A stretch of 64,000 bases of DNA. It comes from SZAS-79 sp963844255. Its GTDB lineage: Bacteria; Pseudomonadota; Gammaproteobacteria; Burkholderiales; SG8-39. Made by a program: the position numbers and the translations under genes. The notes under the pieces are model-generated. The model saw only the letters and a program-made list of their open reading frames with translations, was not told the origin of the DNA and ran no database searches. Shown one piece after another: positions 19,177 through 27,667 of this stretch. Numbering within the stretch: the first letter of the stretch is position 1; each line of letters opens with the position of its first letter. The stretch is taken from assembly GCA_963844255.1 (NCBI GenBank), contig CAWJNP010000008.1:8317-72316 (forward strand), in the 5' to 3' direction.

Positions 19177-21663
19177 CTAGCTGCCGCCGAGATAGGCGCG
19201 CTCCAGCACCGGGTTGTTTTTCAGTTCTGCTGCGGTTCCGGAAAACACGATCCTGCCGGCCGAGAGCACGTAGGCGCGATCGGCCAGCGCGAGCGCGAGG
19301 TGCGCCATCTGGTCGACCAGCAGGATGGTGCGTCCTTCGGCACGCAACCGGGCCAGCGCGCCGAACAACTCGTTGACGATGGCCGGTGCGAGGCCGAGCG
19401 AGGGCTCGTCCAGCAGCAGGACCTTCGGGTCGGCGGCCAGGCCGCGCGCGAGCGCGAGCATCTGCTGTTCGCCGCCCGAGAGCAGCCCGGCGCGGCGCCC
19501 GCGCATCGAGGCGAGCCGCGGGAACAGCGCGAACAGTTCGTCGACGCGCGCGCGCGTCAGCGGCTGCTTGCCGAATGCACCGAGACGGAGGTTTTCCTCC
19601 ACGCTGAGTTCGGGAAACACCTGGCGCCCTTCGGGCACCAGGGTGAGGCCTGCGCGCGCGATCAAGTGCACCTCGGCATGCGAGACATCGCGGCCCGCGA
19701 ATGTGACGCTGCCCTGGACGGGACGATGCAGGCCGACGATCGCGCGCATTAGCGTGGACTTGCCCGCGCCGTTCGCGCCGAGCAGTGCCACCAGTTCGCC
19801 CTCGCGCACGTCGAGCGTGACGTCCTGGAGCACCGGCGCCGCACCGTAGCCCGCAGTCAGTTTGTGCACGAGCAGCGCTTCGTTGCGCCGTCCCGCGGAC
19901 GGTTCGCGTGCCGCCACCGCGCCGATTCCACCTTCGCCGAGATACGCACGGCGCACCTCGGGATTGCGCTGCACCTCCAGAGGCGTGCCCTGGGCGATCA
20001 GGCGGCCCGCATCGAGGACGAAGATGGCGTCCGAAATGCCCATGACCAGCTGCATGTCGTGTTCGATGATCAGCACACCGATGCCCATGTCTGCGATCCG
20101 GCGAAGCACTTGGCCCAGGCGGTCGGTGTCCTCGGCCGAGAGGCCCGCGGCCGGTTCGTCCAGCAGCACGATTTCCGGCTGCGTGGCCAGCGCACGCGCG
20201 ATCTCGACCAGACGCCGGTCCACGTGCGGCAATTCGCCGGCCGCTCGCTGCGCCGGACCTTCGTAGCCGACCCAGGCAAGCAGCGCATCGGTGAGCGGGA
20301 TCGCCTCAATCCCCGGCAGGCTGCTGCCGCCCGTCAGCGTGCCGCGGGTCAGCGCAACGAGAAGGTTCTCGCGCACGGTCATGCCGGAAAACAGCTGTGA
20401 GGTCTGGAAGGTACGGGCGACGCCGGCGCGTGCCGCGGCATGCGAAGGCGCGCCGGTGATGTCGGTGGCACCGATCTTCACCGTGCCGGATTCGGGCCGG
20501 TAGAAGCCCGACACGAGGTTGAGCAGGGTGGTCTTGCCTGCGCCGTTCGGGCCGATCAGGCTGGTGATGCGGCCCGGTGCCGCCGACAGCGTGGCGGCGT
20601 CGACGGCCCGGTTGCCTCCGAAGCTCACCGAAAGGTTTTCCACGCTCAGGCTTGCGCCGCCTGAGCGCGCGAGATAGCGCTCGACGCGCGCATCGTCGCG
20701 TGCGACCCCGGGCTGCGCGGCGTTCCGGCCGGCAAGCCGTGCCCAGAGTGCGGCGGCGGCGCCGGCGATCCCGGTGGGTGCCAGCCACAGCACGAGGAGC
20801 AGGAGCACGCCGAAGAACATCAGGCGGTATTCGGCCAGCGACGACAGCAGTTCGGGCAGGAGCACGACGACCAGCGCGCCCAGCAGCGGCCCGCTGGCGC
20901 TCCCCTGGCCGCCCACCAGCACCATCAGCACGAACGTGATCGACAGGAAGAACGGAAACGACTCCGGGCTGATGAAACCCTGCAGGGTGGCGAACAGCGC
21001 GCCTGCGAATCCGGTCACCGCCGCCGAAATCGCGAACGCCAGGGTGCGCACCGCAACCATGTTCGCTCCAAGCGACTGCGCGGCGATCTCGGCATCGCGC
21101 GTGGCGCGCATCGCAAGACCCCAGCGTGTCGCCGCAAAGCGCGCGAAGCCGTACAACAACAAGGCGGCGAGGCCCGCACAGAGGATTGCAAGACCGCGGT
21201 CGGACAAGGGTCCGCCGATCCATTCCGGGCGCGGAATGTTCATGAAACCGTTCCAGCCGCCGGTGAGGTCCTTCCATTCGGCCACGCCCTGTTCGACCAC
21301 GAAGCCGAAGGCGATCGTCACCATCGCGAGATAGGGTCCGCGCACGCGCAGGGCAGGCAGCGCGAGCAATGCACCAGCCGCGGCGGCCAGTGCACTGCCC
21401 GCAAGGGCCGCGAGCGTGAAGGGCACGCCGGCCTTCGCTGCAAGGATCGAGGTCGTATAGGCGCCGATCGCAAAAAATCCGGCGTGGCCGAAGGAAATCT
21501 GACCGGCCAGGCCGAACAACACGTTCAGGCCGGTGGCGACGATTGCGCTGACTGCAATCGAGCCGATGATCAGCAGGTAATAGTTGTTGGCGTAGCAGGC
21601 GCCGAGTGTTGCCGCGGCAAAGCACAGCGCGGCAAGGACGAGCGTGGCCCGGCTGGCGTTCAT
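19177..21663 (-). CDS. LivM-LivG-LivF fused branched-chain-type ABC transporter (permease plus two ATPases)
   Basis: 828-residue single frame joining three usually separate proteins. Residues about 1-320 are LivM-type permease (many hydrophobic segments; NVLFGLAGQISFGHAGFFAIGAY and GGQGSASGPLLGA are diagnostic). About 338-590 is a LivG ATPase (Walker A GPNGAGKTT, Walker B EIVLLDEPAAGL, switch His in IIEHDM). About 595-828 is a LivF ATPase (Walker A GANGAGKST, signature LSGGEQQ, Walker B VLLLDEPSLGL). In the LivG part the signature position reads GELPHVDRR instead of an LSGGQ-like motif. The ATG at 21663 overlaps the livH stop (ATGA). It imports a hydrophobic amino acid, amide or urea-like compound with LivH and the binding protein. 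Confidence 0.93.
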   Translation of the reverse strand: MNASRATLVLAALCFAAATLGACYANNYYLLIIGSIAVSAIVATGLNVLFGLAGQISFGHAGFFAIGAYTTSILAAKAGVPFTLAALAGSALAAAAGALLALPALRVRGPYLAMVTIAFGFVVEQGVAEWKDLTGGWNGFMNIPRPEWIGGPLSDRGLAILCAGLAALLLYGFARFAATRWGLAMRATRDAEIAAQSLGANMVAVRTLAFAISAAVTGFAGALFATLQGFISPESFPFFLSITFVLMVLVGGQGSASGPLLGALVVVLLPELLSSLAEYRLMFFGVLLLLVLWLAPTGIAGAAAALWARLAGRNAAQPGVARDDARVERYLARSGGASLSVENLSVSFGGNRAVDAATLSAAPGRITSLIGPNGAGKTTLLNLVSGFYRPESGTVKIGATDITGAPSHAAARAGVARTFQTSQLFSGMTVRENLLVALTRGTLTGGSSLPGIEAIPLTDALLAWVGYEGPAQRAAGELPHVDRRLVEIARALATQPEIVLLDEPAAGLSAEDTDRLGQVLRRIADMGIGVLIIEHDMQLVMGISDAIFVLDAGRLIAQGTPLEVQRNPEVRRAYLGEGGIGAVAAREPSAGRRNEALLVHKLTAGYGAAPVLQDVTLDVREGELVALLGANGAGKSTLMRAIVGLHRPVQGSVTFAGRDVSHAEVHLIARAGLTLVPEGRQVFPELSVEENLRLGAFGKQPLTRARVDELFALFPRLASMRGRRAGLLSGGEQQMLALARGLAADPKVLLLDEPSLGLAPAIVNELFGALARLRAEGRTILLVDQMAHLALALADRAYVLSAGRIVFSGTAAELKNNPVLERAYLGGS

Positions 21664-22544
21664 ACTTTTTTCACGGCTGCGAGTCCGAACAGCCCCTGCG
21701 GGCGGACGGCCAGCGCAACGATGACCAGAACGAAGGTGAGGATCTGGGTATAGGTGGAGCCGAAGCCCGAGGTGATCACCGATTCGGCGACACCGAGCAG
21801 TACCCCCGCAAGCATCACCCCCCACGGATTTCCGAGCCCGCCGAGGATGGCCGCGGCATAGGCCTTGATGCCGAACAAGGTGCCCATGCCGGCCGACACC
21901 GTGTACAGCGGCGCAATCAGCATCCCCGCCACGCCCGCGAACATGCCGGACACGGCAAACGCGCCGCTGACAGCCAGCGCGACATTGATGCCCATGAGCC
22001 GCGCCGCGTCGCGGTTCTGCGCCACCGCGAGCATGGCCTTGCCGAGCCGTGCGCGTCCGACAAACGCATTGAGCGCCACTGCGATGCCGAAACCCACCAG
22101 CGGAATCACCATCTGCATCACCGTGACGCGCAGGCCCGCAAGTTCGATGCCGCTGCCGGTCAGCAGGGTGGCCGGCATGCCGCGCGGATCCTTGCCGAAG
22201 GTGAACAGCACGACGTTCTCGAGGATCAGACCGAGCGCGACGGTTGCCAGCAGCCAGGATTCCGAACCGCGTCGCGCGAAGGGGCGCACCGCGATCAGTT
22301 CGACCAGCGCGCTCCATGCGCCGCACAAGGCGAGCGACAGCGGCGCTGCCACCCACCAGGGCAGGCCGAACTTCACGTTCAAGGTGAATGCGAGCACCGC
22401 GCCGAGCATCAGGGTGGCGCCCTGGGCGAAATTGACTGTGCCCGACACCGAGAAGGTGACGAAGAACCCGAGCGCCGTAAGCCCGTACATGCTGCCCAGG
22501 CCGATGCCGGAGATCATCGCCGACAGGAAGGTATTCAGGTCCAC
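21660..22544 (-). CDS. livH: Branched-chain amino acid-type ABC transporter permease LivH
   Basis: 294-residue inner-membrane permease with about eight hydrophobic segments. Diagnostic stretches are GLGSMYGLTALGFFVTFSVSGTVNFAQG near the N-terminus, AVAQNRDAARLMGIN (the cytoplasmic EAA-like loop) and GIKAYAAAILGGLGNPWG. Pairs with the LivM part of the next gene. Start is GTG at 22544 (encoding MDLNTFLSAM); the stop overlaps the ATG of livMGF by the ATGA tetranucleotide. Third partner is the binding protein gene 60 nt upstream. Confidence 0.94.
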   Translation of the reverse strand: MDLNTFLSAMISGIGLGSMYGLTALGFFVTFSVSGTVNFAQGATLMLGAVLAFTLNVKFGLPWWVAAPLSLALCGAWSALVELIAVRPFARRGSESWLLATVALGLILENVVLFTFGKDPRGMPATLLTGSGIELAGLRVTVMQMVIPLVGFGIAVALNAFVGRARLGKAMLAVAQNRDAARLMGINVALAVSGAFAVSGMFAGVAGMLIAPLYTVSAGMGTLFGIKAYAAAILGGLGNPWGVMLAGVLLGVAESVITSGFGSTYTQILTFVLVIVALAVRPQGLFGLAAVKKV

Positions 22545-22567
22545 CGGTTCGGATCCGTAAATGACGA

Positions 22568-22585
22568 GCCCCGCCGCAGCGGGGC
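22568..22585 (-). terminator. Intergenic hairpin between binding-protein gene and livH
   Basis: GCCCCGC and GCGGGGC form a perfect 7-bp GC stem around CGCA, just after the binding-protein stop and 24 nt before the livH start. There is no T-run. In operons of this kind such a stem may block 3' decay or partly terminate, so that more binding protein than permease is made. This role is inferred. Confidence 0.45.
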
Positions 22586-22604
22586 CCGTGGTTATTTCAG
22601 ACGC

Positions 22605-23756
22605 TTACTTGACCGGGACGATCTTGCCGCCGGCAAATTTCACCATGATGTAGTCATCCGGTGCGAGTCCCTCGTGGTCGTCCGGACCAAACGGCTTGTT
22701 GTAGGTCTTGATCAGGCCGGCGTAGCCGTCGACCTCGTACATTGCCTTGCGGATCGCATCGCCATTCGTGCTTTTGGCCTTCTCGATCGCGTGTGCAAGC
22801 AGGTTCATCGCGTCGTACGCGTTCGCAGTGCCGACCGGTGCGAGCACGTCGGCCGCCGACTTCACGCCGTATTTCTTCGACAGTTCCGCCATCACCTTCT
22901 TGCCGGTAGCGTTGAGGTCGCCGAAGAAGCTGTAGGTCTGCACGAAGTGCGCATCGCCTGCGGTGGGCCCCGCCAGCTCGTCGAATCGACCACCGGAGAT
23001 GCCCCAGTGAGAGACCACGGGAACCTTCCAGCCCATGCGCTCGCGCGCCTTCATCATCTGTGCGCCTGGTGCGGCGTTGGCGACCAGAATCAGCGCATCC
23101 GCCCCCGAGTTCTTCAGGCGCGTGAGCTGTGGCGTCATGTCGACGTCGTTCGGCTCGATCTTCTCGATCCCGGCGATCGTGATGTTGGCCGCGGCCGCCG
23201 CCGCCTTGAGCCCTTTCTCGTTCGACTCGCCCCAGGGGTTGTTGATGAGTACCAGGCCGGGCTTTTTCACGCCGTACGTGGCCATGGCGTACTTGACCAG
23301 TTTCACATCGACCAGATCATCTCGCGCCGAAACGCGGAACACGTAGTTGGGGTTCGCGCCATTCTTGGTGATGTTGGTGGCCGCGGCCCAGACGCCAACG
23401 AACGGCACCTTCTCCTTGTTCACCACCGGGATGATGGCCAGCGATACGGGCGAGTCGATGCCGCCGAACAGCGCCACCACCTTCTCATTGGAAATCAACT
23501 CGCGCGCGGCGGCCAGCCCCTTGGGCGGGCTGGATTCGTCGTCGCGGCGTACCAGGACGACCTTCTTGCCCATGATCCCGCCCTTGGCATTGAGCTCGTC
23601 AATCGCAATGGTGAGGCCGCGGGTGATCGCTTCGCCCGACTGGGCGGAAGCACCGGTCAGCGCGGCAACCAGGCCGATCTTGATGTCTTCGGCGAGGGCG
23701 CCGCCGGCGACGAGCAGGCCGGCTGCGAGGACGAGAATTCTGGACGATCTGGACAT
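22605..23756 (-). CDS. Branched-chain amino acid-type ABC transporter substrate-binding protein
   Basis: 383-residue periplasmic type I binding protein. Signal peptide is residues 1-22 (SRILVLAAGLLVAGGALA, cleavage after ALA). The mature part begins EDIKIGLVAALTGASAQSGEA, typical of LivJ/LivK/AmiC-like proteins, with GGIMGKKVVLVRRDDESSP and GGIDSPVSLAI in lobe 1. The ATG at 23756 is preferred over upstream in-frame starts because GGAGG sits 5 nt before it and the signal peptide follows at once. First gene of the operon, divergent from the 2OG oxygenase gene. The specific ligand is not evident. Confidence 0.93.
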   Translation of the reverse strand: MSRSSRILVLAAGLLVAGGALAEDIKIGLVAALTGASAQSGEAITRGLTIAIDELNAKGGIMGKKVVLVRRDDESSPPKGLAAARELISNEKVVALFGGIDSPVSLAIIPVVNKEKVPFVGVWAAATNITKNGANPNYVFRVSARDDLVDVKLVKYAMATYGVKKPGLVLINNPWGESNEKGLKAAAAAANITIAGIEKIEPNDVDMTPQLTRLKNSGADALILVANAAPGAQMMKARERMGWKVPVVSHWGISGGRFDELAGPTAGDAHFVQTYSFFGDLNATGKKVMAELSKKYGVKSAADVLAPVGTANAYDAMNLLAHAIEKAKSTNGDAIRKAMYEVDGYAGLIKTYNKPFGPDDHEGLAPDDYIMVKFAGGKIVPVK

Positions 23757-23949
23757 GAATGCCTCCATGGGTGAAAGCCAAACGGTTGCAAGGCCTGTGC
23801 CACGCCGGTTGCCGGGGGGCGAGGTATTTTTGGTGCACACATTATAGGCATCCGGCCGATCCGGGGCACCAGCCTGGTGCATGCGGCGTGGTTGGACGCG
23901 TTCGGCGAGGCAATGGACCCGCAGGAACGCAGGTTGCTTGTAGACACCC

Positions 23950-24957
23950 ATGTCCAAGTCCATACCCCTAGTCGATCTCTCTGCCTGGTACGCGCAACCG
24001 CGCGATCCCCTTGCCCTCAAGGAACTGCGGGCCGGGGTCGATCGCGCGCTCTGCGAAATCGGATTCCTCTGCATCACCGGGCATCCCGTGCCCACAGTTG
24101 CGATCCTCGCGGCGCAGGAGGTGGCGCGGCGCTTCTACGACAGCCCGGACGCGCAGAAGCAGACGGCGCGGGCACTACGCCACAAGACGCGCGGCTACAC
24201 ACCGCTGGGTGACCATTCGCTGTCGTATTCGATGAAGGGCGAGGGCGAACGCCCGCCAGCGGACCTGTTCGAACGCTATCGCATCGGCCCGTTCGGATTT
24301 GCAGAAGACGCCTACCACGCTTCGCGCTCGGAGGGCGCGTATGCGCCGAACGTCTGGCCGGAATTCCTGCCCGAGTTCCGCAGTGTGCTGTCCGACTACT
24401 ACCGCGGGATGAGCCTGCTCTCGCGCGACCTGATGCGCGTGTTTGCGCTCACGCTCGGACTGGACGAACACTGGTTCGACGCAAAGATCGACCGCGAGAT
24501 GTCCTCGCTGTGCCTCAATCACTATCCCGCGCCGGCGGGGGCACCGCTGCCCGGCCAGCTGCGTGCCGGCGCCCATACCGACTACGGCACACTCACCATT
24601 GTCGCGCCGACCGGTGAGCCCGGCGGCCTGCAGGTGCGCGTGCGCGGTGGCGGCTGGGAGGACGTTTTCGTTGCGCCGGGCACGTTCGTGGTCAATATCG
24701 GCGACATGATGGCGCAGTGGACCAACGACCGCTGGGTCTCGACCCTGCATCGCGTGGCCAATCCGCCTGCGAATGCCGACGTGCCCACGCGCAGGCTGTC
24801 ACTGGTGTATTTCCACCAGCCCAATCCGGATGCGGTGGTCGAGTGCATCTCAACCTGCTGCGACGCCGGACATCCGCCCAAATACGCGCCGGTGACTGCG
24901 GGCGACTACATCTCGCGCAAGATCAATCTGCATTTCCAGAGCTACCGCGCGGCATAG
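23950..24957 (+). CDS. Isopenicillin-N-synthase-like 2OG-Fe(II) oxygenase
   Basis: 335-residue soluble non-haem iron dioxygenase. The DIOX_N segment opens the protein (IPLVDLSAWY ... GFLCITGHPVP). The iron facial triad is H209-x-D211 (GAHTDYG) and H267 (STLHRV), and the 2-oxoglutarate carboxylate is held by R282-x-S284. Such enzymes hydroxylate small molecules using 2OG, O2 and Fe(II). It is divergent from the ABC operon, with 193 nt between starts, so shared control and a shared substrate pathway are plausible. Relation to plant-type GA oxidases or bacterial ethylene-forming enzymes is only at superfamily level. Confidence 0.88.
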   Translation: MSKSIPLVDLSAWYAQPRDPLALKELRAGVDRALCEIGFLCITGHPVPTVAILAAQEVARRFYDSPDAQKQTARALRHKTRGYTPLGDHSLSYSMKGEGERPPADLFERYRIGPFGFAEDAYHASRSEGAYAPNVWPEFLPEFRSVLSDYYRGMSLLSRDLMRVFALTLGLDEHWFDAKIDREMSSLCLNHYPAPAGAPLPGQLRAGAHTDYGTLTIVAPTGEPGGLQVRVRGGGWEDVFVAPGTFVVNIGDMMAQWTNDRWVSTLHRVANPPANADVPTRRLSLVYFHQPNPDAVVECISTCCDAGHPPKYAPVTAGDYISRKINLHFQSYRAA

Positions 24958-24984
24958 CGCGGACTGTCCGAAGTCCCGGTCTGC

Positions 24985-26055
24985 CTACTTCTGCCTGGCG
25001 CGGATGGCGTCCGCGCGGGCCGAAAGCTTTTCCGCCAGCGCGGGCAGGCCCATTTCGATCTCGACCTCTGCGAGCCGATCGAGGGTGCGCGCTACCTGCG
25101 GGTGCTCGGGGCCGAGCGCCTCCTCGCGTACCTTGAGTGCGGCCTCGTACAGCGCTTCGGCGCGCTCGTAGTCCTTGCGCAGGAAGGCAATGGATGCGGC
25201 ACCGCCCAGGGAATTGGCCATGCGCGGGTGGCCGCGGTCGAGCGAGTCCTGGACCAGCGCGGTGGCGCGCTTGTAGAGTTCGTCGGCCGCGTCGAGGCGA
25301 CCCTGTGCGCGATACACATCGGCCAGGCCGGTCATCGCATCGGTGGCCAGAGGGTGGTTCGCACCAAACCCTTTTTCCCAGATCGCCATGGCGCGCTGGA
25401 AGACGTCTTCCGCTTCCTTGTAGCGCGCTTCGTTCGTATAGAGCTCGCCGAGGTTCTGCAGCACGCGGGCCGCCTGGCGGTGTTTCGGGTCGTCGGCCTT
25501 TTCTTCGATCGCGAGCGAGCGCTTCAGTGCCGCCTCGGCTTCCGCCGTCTGCCCCAGCCTGCGATACAGGCCCGCAATGGCGGTGAGCGATATGGCCACC
25601 GGCTCAGCGTCGGGTCCGAGTGCGCGTTCGCGGATCTCGAGCGCGCGTTTGAGGACTGCCTCGGACTCCTTGAGCCGGCCCTGCCCGACGCGCACCAGAC
25701 CCAGGCTGGTGAGCGACTGCGCCACCAGCGCGTGTTCGGGTCCGAATGCCTCTTCGCGGATCTTCATCGAGCGCTCGAACAGCGGTTCTGCGAGTTCATA
25801 GCGCGCCTGCACCCGGTAGCCCTCGCCGATCCGGTGCAGCAGCGCAGCCTCGGGCGGACGGCCGATGGCGGGCGTGTCCTTGATTTTTTCGAGGCCGTCC
25901 TGCGCGAGCTTGATCGACTGCGCGTACTTGCCTTGCTGGAACAGGACCAGCGATTCGTCGGCGATCTCTTTCCATTTGCCGCCGCCGCGTTGCGCGTGTG
26001 CGCAAACCGGCAGCAGAAGCAGGAAGACGGCGAGGCGGAGCAGGGGGGATGTCAT
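24985..26055 (-). CDS. Periplasmic tetratricopeptide-repeat protein
   Basis: 356 residues. A signal peptide is visible (TSPLLRLAVFLLLLPVCAHA, residues 2-21). The rest is kinesin-light-chain-like TPR units of about 42 residues, with recurring AEPLFERSMKIREEAFGPEHALVAQSL-type pattern, about seven units. Likely a scaffold in the periplasm. The start at 26055 is chosen because the signal peptide begins there; upstream in-frame sequence has no such features. Convergent with the oxygenase gene (27 nt) and divergent from the cupin gene. Confidence 0.82.
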   Translation of the reverse strand: MTSPLLRLAVFLLLLPVCAHAQRGGGKWKEIADESLVLFQQGKYAQSIKLAQDGLEKIKDTPAIGRPPEAALLHRIGEGYRVQARYELAEPLFERSMKIREEAFGPEHALVAQSLTSLGLVRVGQGRLKESEAVLKRALEIRERALGPDAEPVAISLTAIAGLYRRLGQTAEAEAALKRSLAIEEKADDPKHRQAARVLQNLGELYTNEARYKEAEDVFQRAMAIWEKGFGANHPLATDAMTGLADVYRAQGRLDAADELYKRATALVQDSLDRGHPRMANSLGGAASIAFLRKDYERAEALYEAALKVREEALGPEHPQVARTLDRLAEVEIEMGLPALAEKLSARADAIRARQK

Positions 26056-26155
26056 GGGGCGCACATTCTGCCTCAAATGCGTGTCGGTCCGGAACCGTGT
26101 GCAGCGATTAAAATGGATTTCATACGGACACCGTTGCAGCATTGAGGAGAACGCT

Positions 26156-26578
26156 TTGAGCAAATCGCCGGAAACCGCGCCCGGGCTGCCGCCGGGCGCA
26201 CCGAACCTTGCGGAAATCCTGATCCAGTCGCGCGACGTTCCCTGGCGTGCCAAGTCGCTCGCGGGCCTGCATGAAAAGATGCTCTGGCGCGACGAGGCCA
26301 CGGGCGCCTCGATCAGCCTGAACCGTTTCGAGAAGGGTGCCGGGATACCGAAACCGCACAGCCACGCCTCCAACCAGTTCATGTTCTGCCTCGAGGGCCG
26401 CTACGAGTACATCGCCACCGGCACGGTGCTCACACCCGGGTGTTTCTACTGCAATCCCAAGGGGAATGTGCACGGACCCACGATCGCGCACGAGGAAACC
26501 GTGGTCGTGGAGATCTACGACGGCCCCCACTACCCCCAGGTGCCCGACTGGTACAGCGATCCGCGCGATGCCGGCTAA
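26156..26578 (+). CDS. Cupin-domain protein
   Basis: 140 residues with a single cupin barrel. Motif 1 is near KPHSHASNQFMFCLEG and motif 2 near PGCFYCNPKGNVHGP; His residues in both could bind a metal. Start is TTG at 26156 because GAGGAGA lies 5 nt upstream and no in-frame ATG is near. Its 3' end overlaps the start of the hydrolase gene by 11 nt, so the two are probably a functional pair, as with small-molecule processing enzymes. Substrate unknown. Confidence 0.8.
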   Translation: MSKSPETAPGLPPGAPNLAEILIQSRDVPWRAKSLAGLHEKMLWRDEATGASISLNRFEKGAGIPKPHSHASNQFMFCLEGRYEYIATGTVLTPGCFYCNPKGNVHGPTIAHEETVVVEIYDGPHYPQVPDWYSDPRDAG

Positions 26579-27440
26579 GGTCTATCTCGATTACACGCAG
26601 GAAGAACTCGACCGGGCCTACGACCAGACCGCGTGGGCGAACAACCGCAGCGAAATGGTCGCGTGGTATGCATCCGAGAGCGAGAAGGCGCGCGCGAAGC
26701 TTGAATTCCGGCGCAGCGTGCGCTACGGACCCGGCGAGAACGAGACGCTCGATATCTTTCCGGCGGCGGCTGCCGGCGCACCGGTGCACATCCATGTGCA
26801 CGGCGGACGCTGGTCGGTGTTCACCAAGGAGGACATGTCCTTCATCGCGCCGACCTTCGTTTCTGCGGGCGCCGCCTGCGTGGTGCTGGATTTTTCCTGC
26901 ATACCGAAAGTGCGGATCCCCGCAATGGTCGATCAGGTGAAGCGTGCGATCGCCTGGGTACACGCGAACGCGGCGGGTTTCGGCGCGGATCCGCGGCGTA
27001 TTCATCTCTCGGGTCATTCCTCCGGCGCCCACCTCGCGGGCGTCGCGCTGCTCACCGACTGGGAAGCGGAATTCGGCCTGCCGCGCGATACGGTCAAAAG
27101 CGGGCTGCTCGTATCCGGCATGTACGACCTGCGGCCGGTCTTGCTTTCGGCGCGCAGCAGCTACGTGAAGCTCTCGGCCGGGGAGGTCGATGCGCTCAGC
27201 GCCATACTCCGGCCGGAAGCGCTCGCCGCGCCGGTCACGCTGGTCTGCGGCGACCGGGAGACGCCGGAATTCCGGCGCCAGCCCAGGGCCTACGCCGCCG
27301 CACTTGGTGTGGCCGGAAAGTCCGCACGGCTGATCGAAATACCGGGCGTCAACCATTTCGAGATCCTGCAGCTTCTGGGTGATCCGCAGAGCGTGCTGTC
27401 TCGCGAGGCGCTGCGGTTGACGGCGAAGGCGACATCTTAA
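26568..27440 (+). CDS. Alpha/beta hydrolase, arylformamidase-like
   Basis: 290 residues. The oxyanion motif HGGRW (H78-W82) matches the HGGxW of kynurenine formamidases and hormone-sensitive-lipase-type hydrolases. The nucleophile elbow is G149-H-S151-S-G153, and H263 (NHFEI) is the probable catalytic His; the acid is likely in the GDRETPEF segment. The N-terminal LDYTQEELDRAYDQ segment is typical of a bacterial subgroup. ATG at 26568 overlaps the cupin gene by 11 nt. It probably cleaves a formamide or ester. Tryptophan catabolism genes (kynA, kynU) are not next to it, so KynB function is not claimed. Confidence 0.84.
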   Translation: MPAKVYLDYTQEELDRAYDQTAWANNRSEMVAWYASESEKARAKLEFRRSVRYGPGENETLDIFPAAAAGAPVHIHVHGGRWSVFTKEDMSFIAPTFVSAGAACVVLDFSCIPKVRIPAMVDQVKRAIAWVHANAAGFGADPRRIHLSGHSSGAHLAGVALLTDWEAEFGLPRDTVKSGLLVSGMYDLRPVLLSARSSYVKLSAGEVDALSAILRPEALAAPVTLVCGDRETPEFRRQPRAYAAALGVAGKSARLIEIPGVNHFEILQLLGDPQSVLSREALRLTAKATS

Positions 27441-27554
27441 AATTGCTAGAATTGACAACTTAACTGACCGAAACCCCGCATCAGTCCTTGGCTTCACTCA
27501 GAAGAACTTTAACTTTTACCGCCGAAAGGCTGGTTCCGCCCGAACATTCGGTCT

Positions 27555-27633
27555 GCGCAACAGGAGCTATTGACGCGCTGTTGCGCGCGAACTAAAAGGA
27601 TCCGCGAGGTGGTCGGAAGGACGATTCCTTCCG
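27555..27633 (+). promoter_or_regulatory. Two inverted repeats in the leader of the 27668 gene
   Basis: GCGCAACAG (27555-27563) and CTGTTGCGC (27578-27586) form a perfect 9-bp stem with a 14-nt loop. CGGAAGGA (27614-27621) and TCCTTCCG (27626-27633) form an 8-bp stem with a CGAT loop, 34 nt before the ATG. The first may terminate the upstream hydrolase transcript or be a protein-binding site; the second would be in the 5' UTR. The rest of the 27441-27667 gap shows no gene. Confidence 0.45.
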
Positions 27634-27667
27634 GCAGCACGGGAATCGTTTTCCAGGAGGCGTCACC

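Noticed and set aside
21606..23774. A 722-codon plus-strand frame opposite livH and the binding protein gene.
   Set aside because: The minus-strand genes are clear homologues of transporter parts with signal peptide and membrane segments. The plus frame is His/Arg-rich and motif-free.
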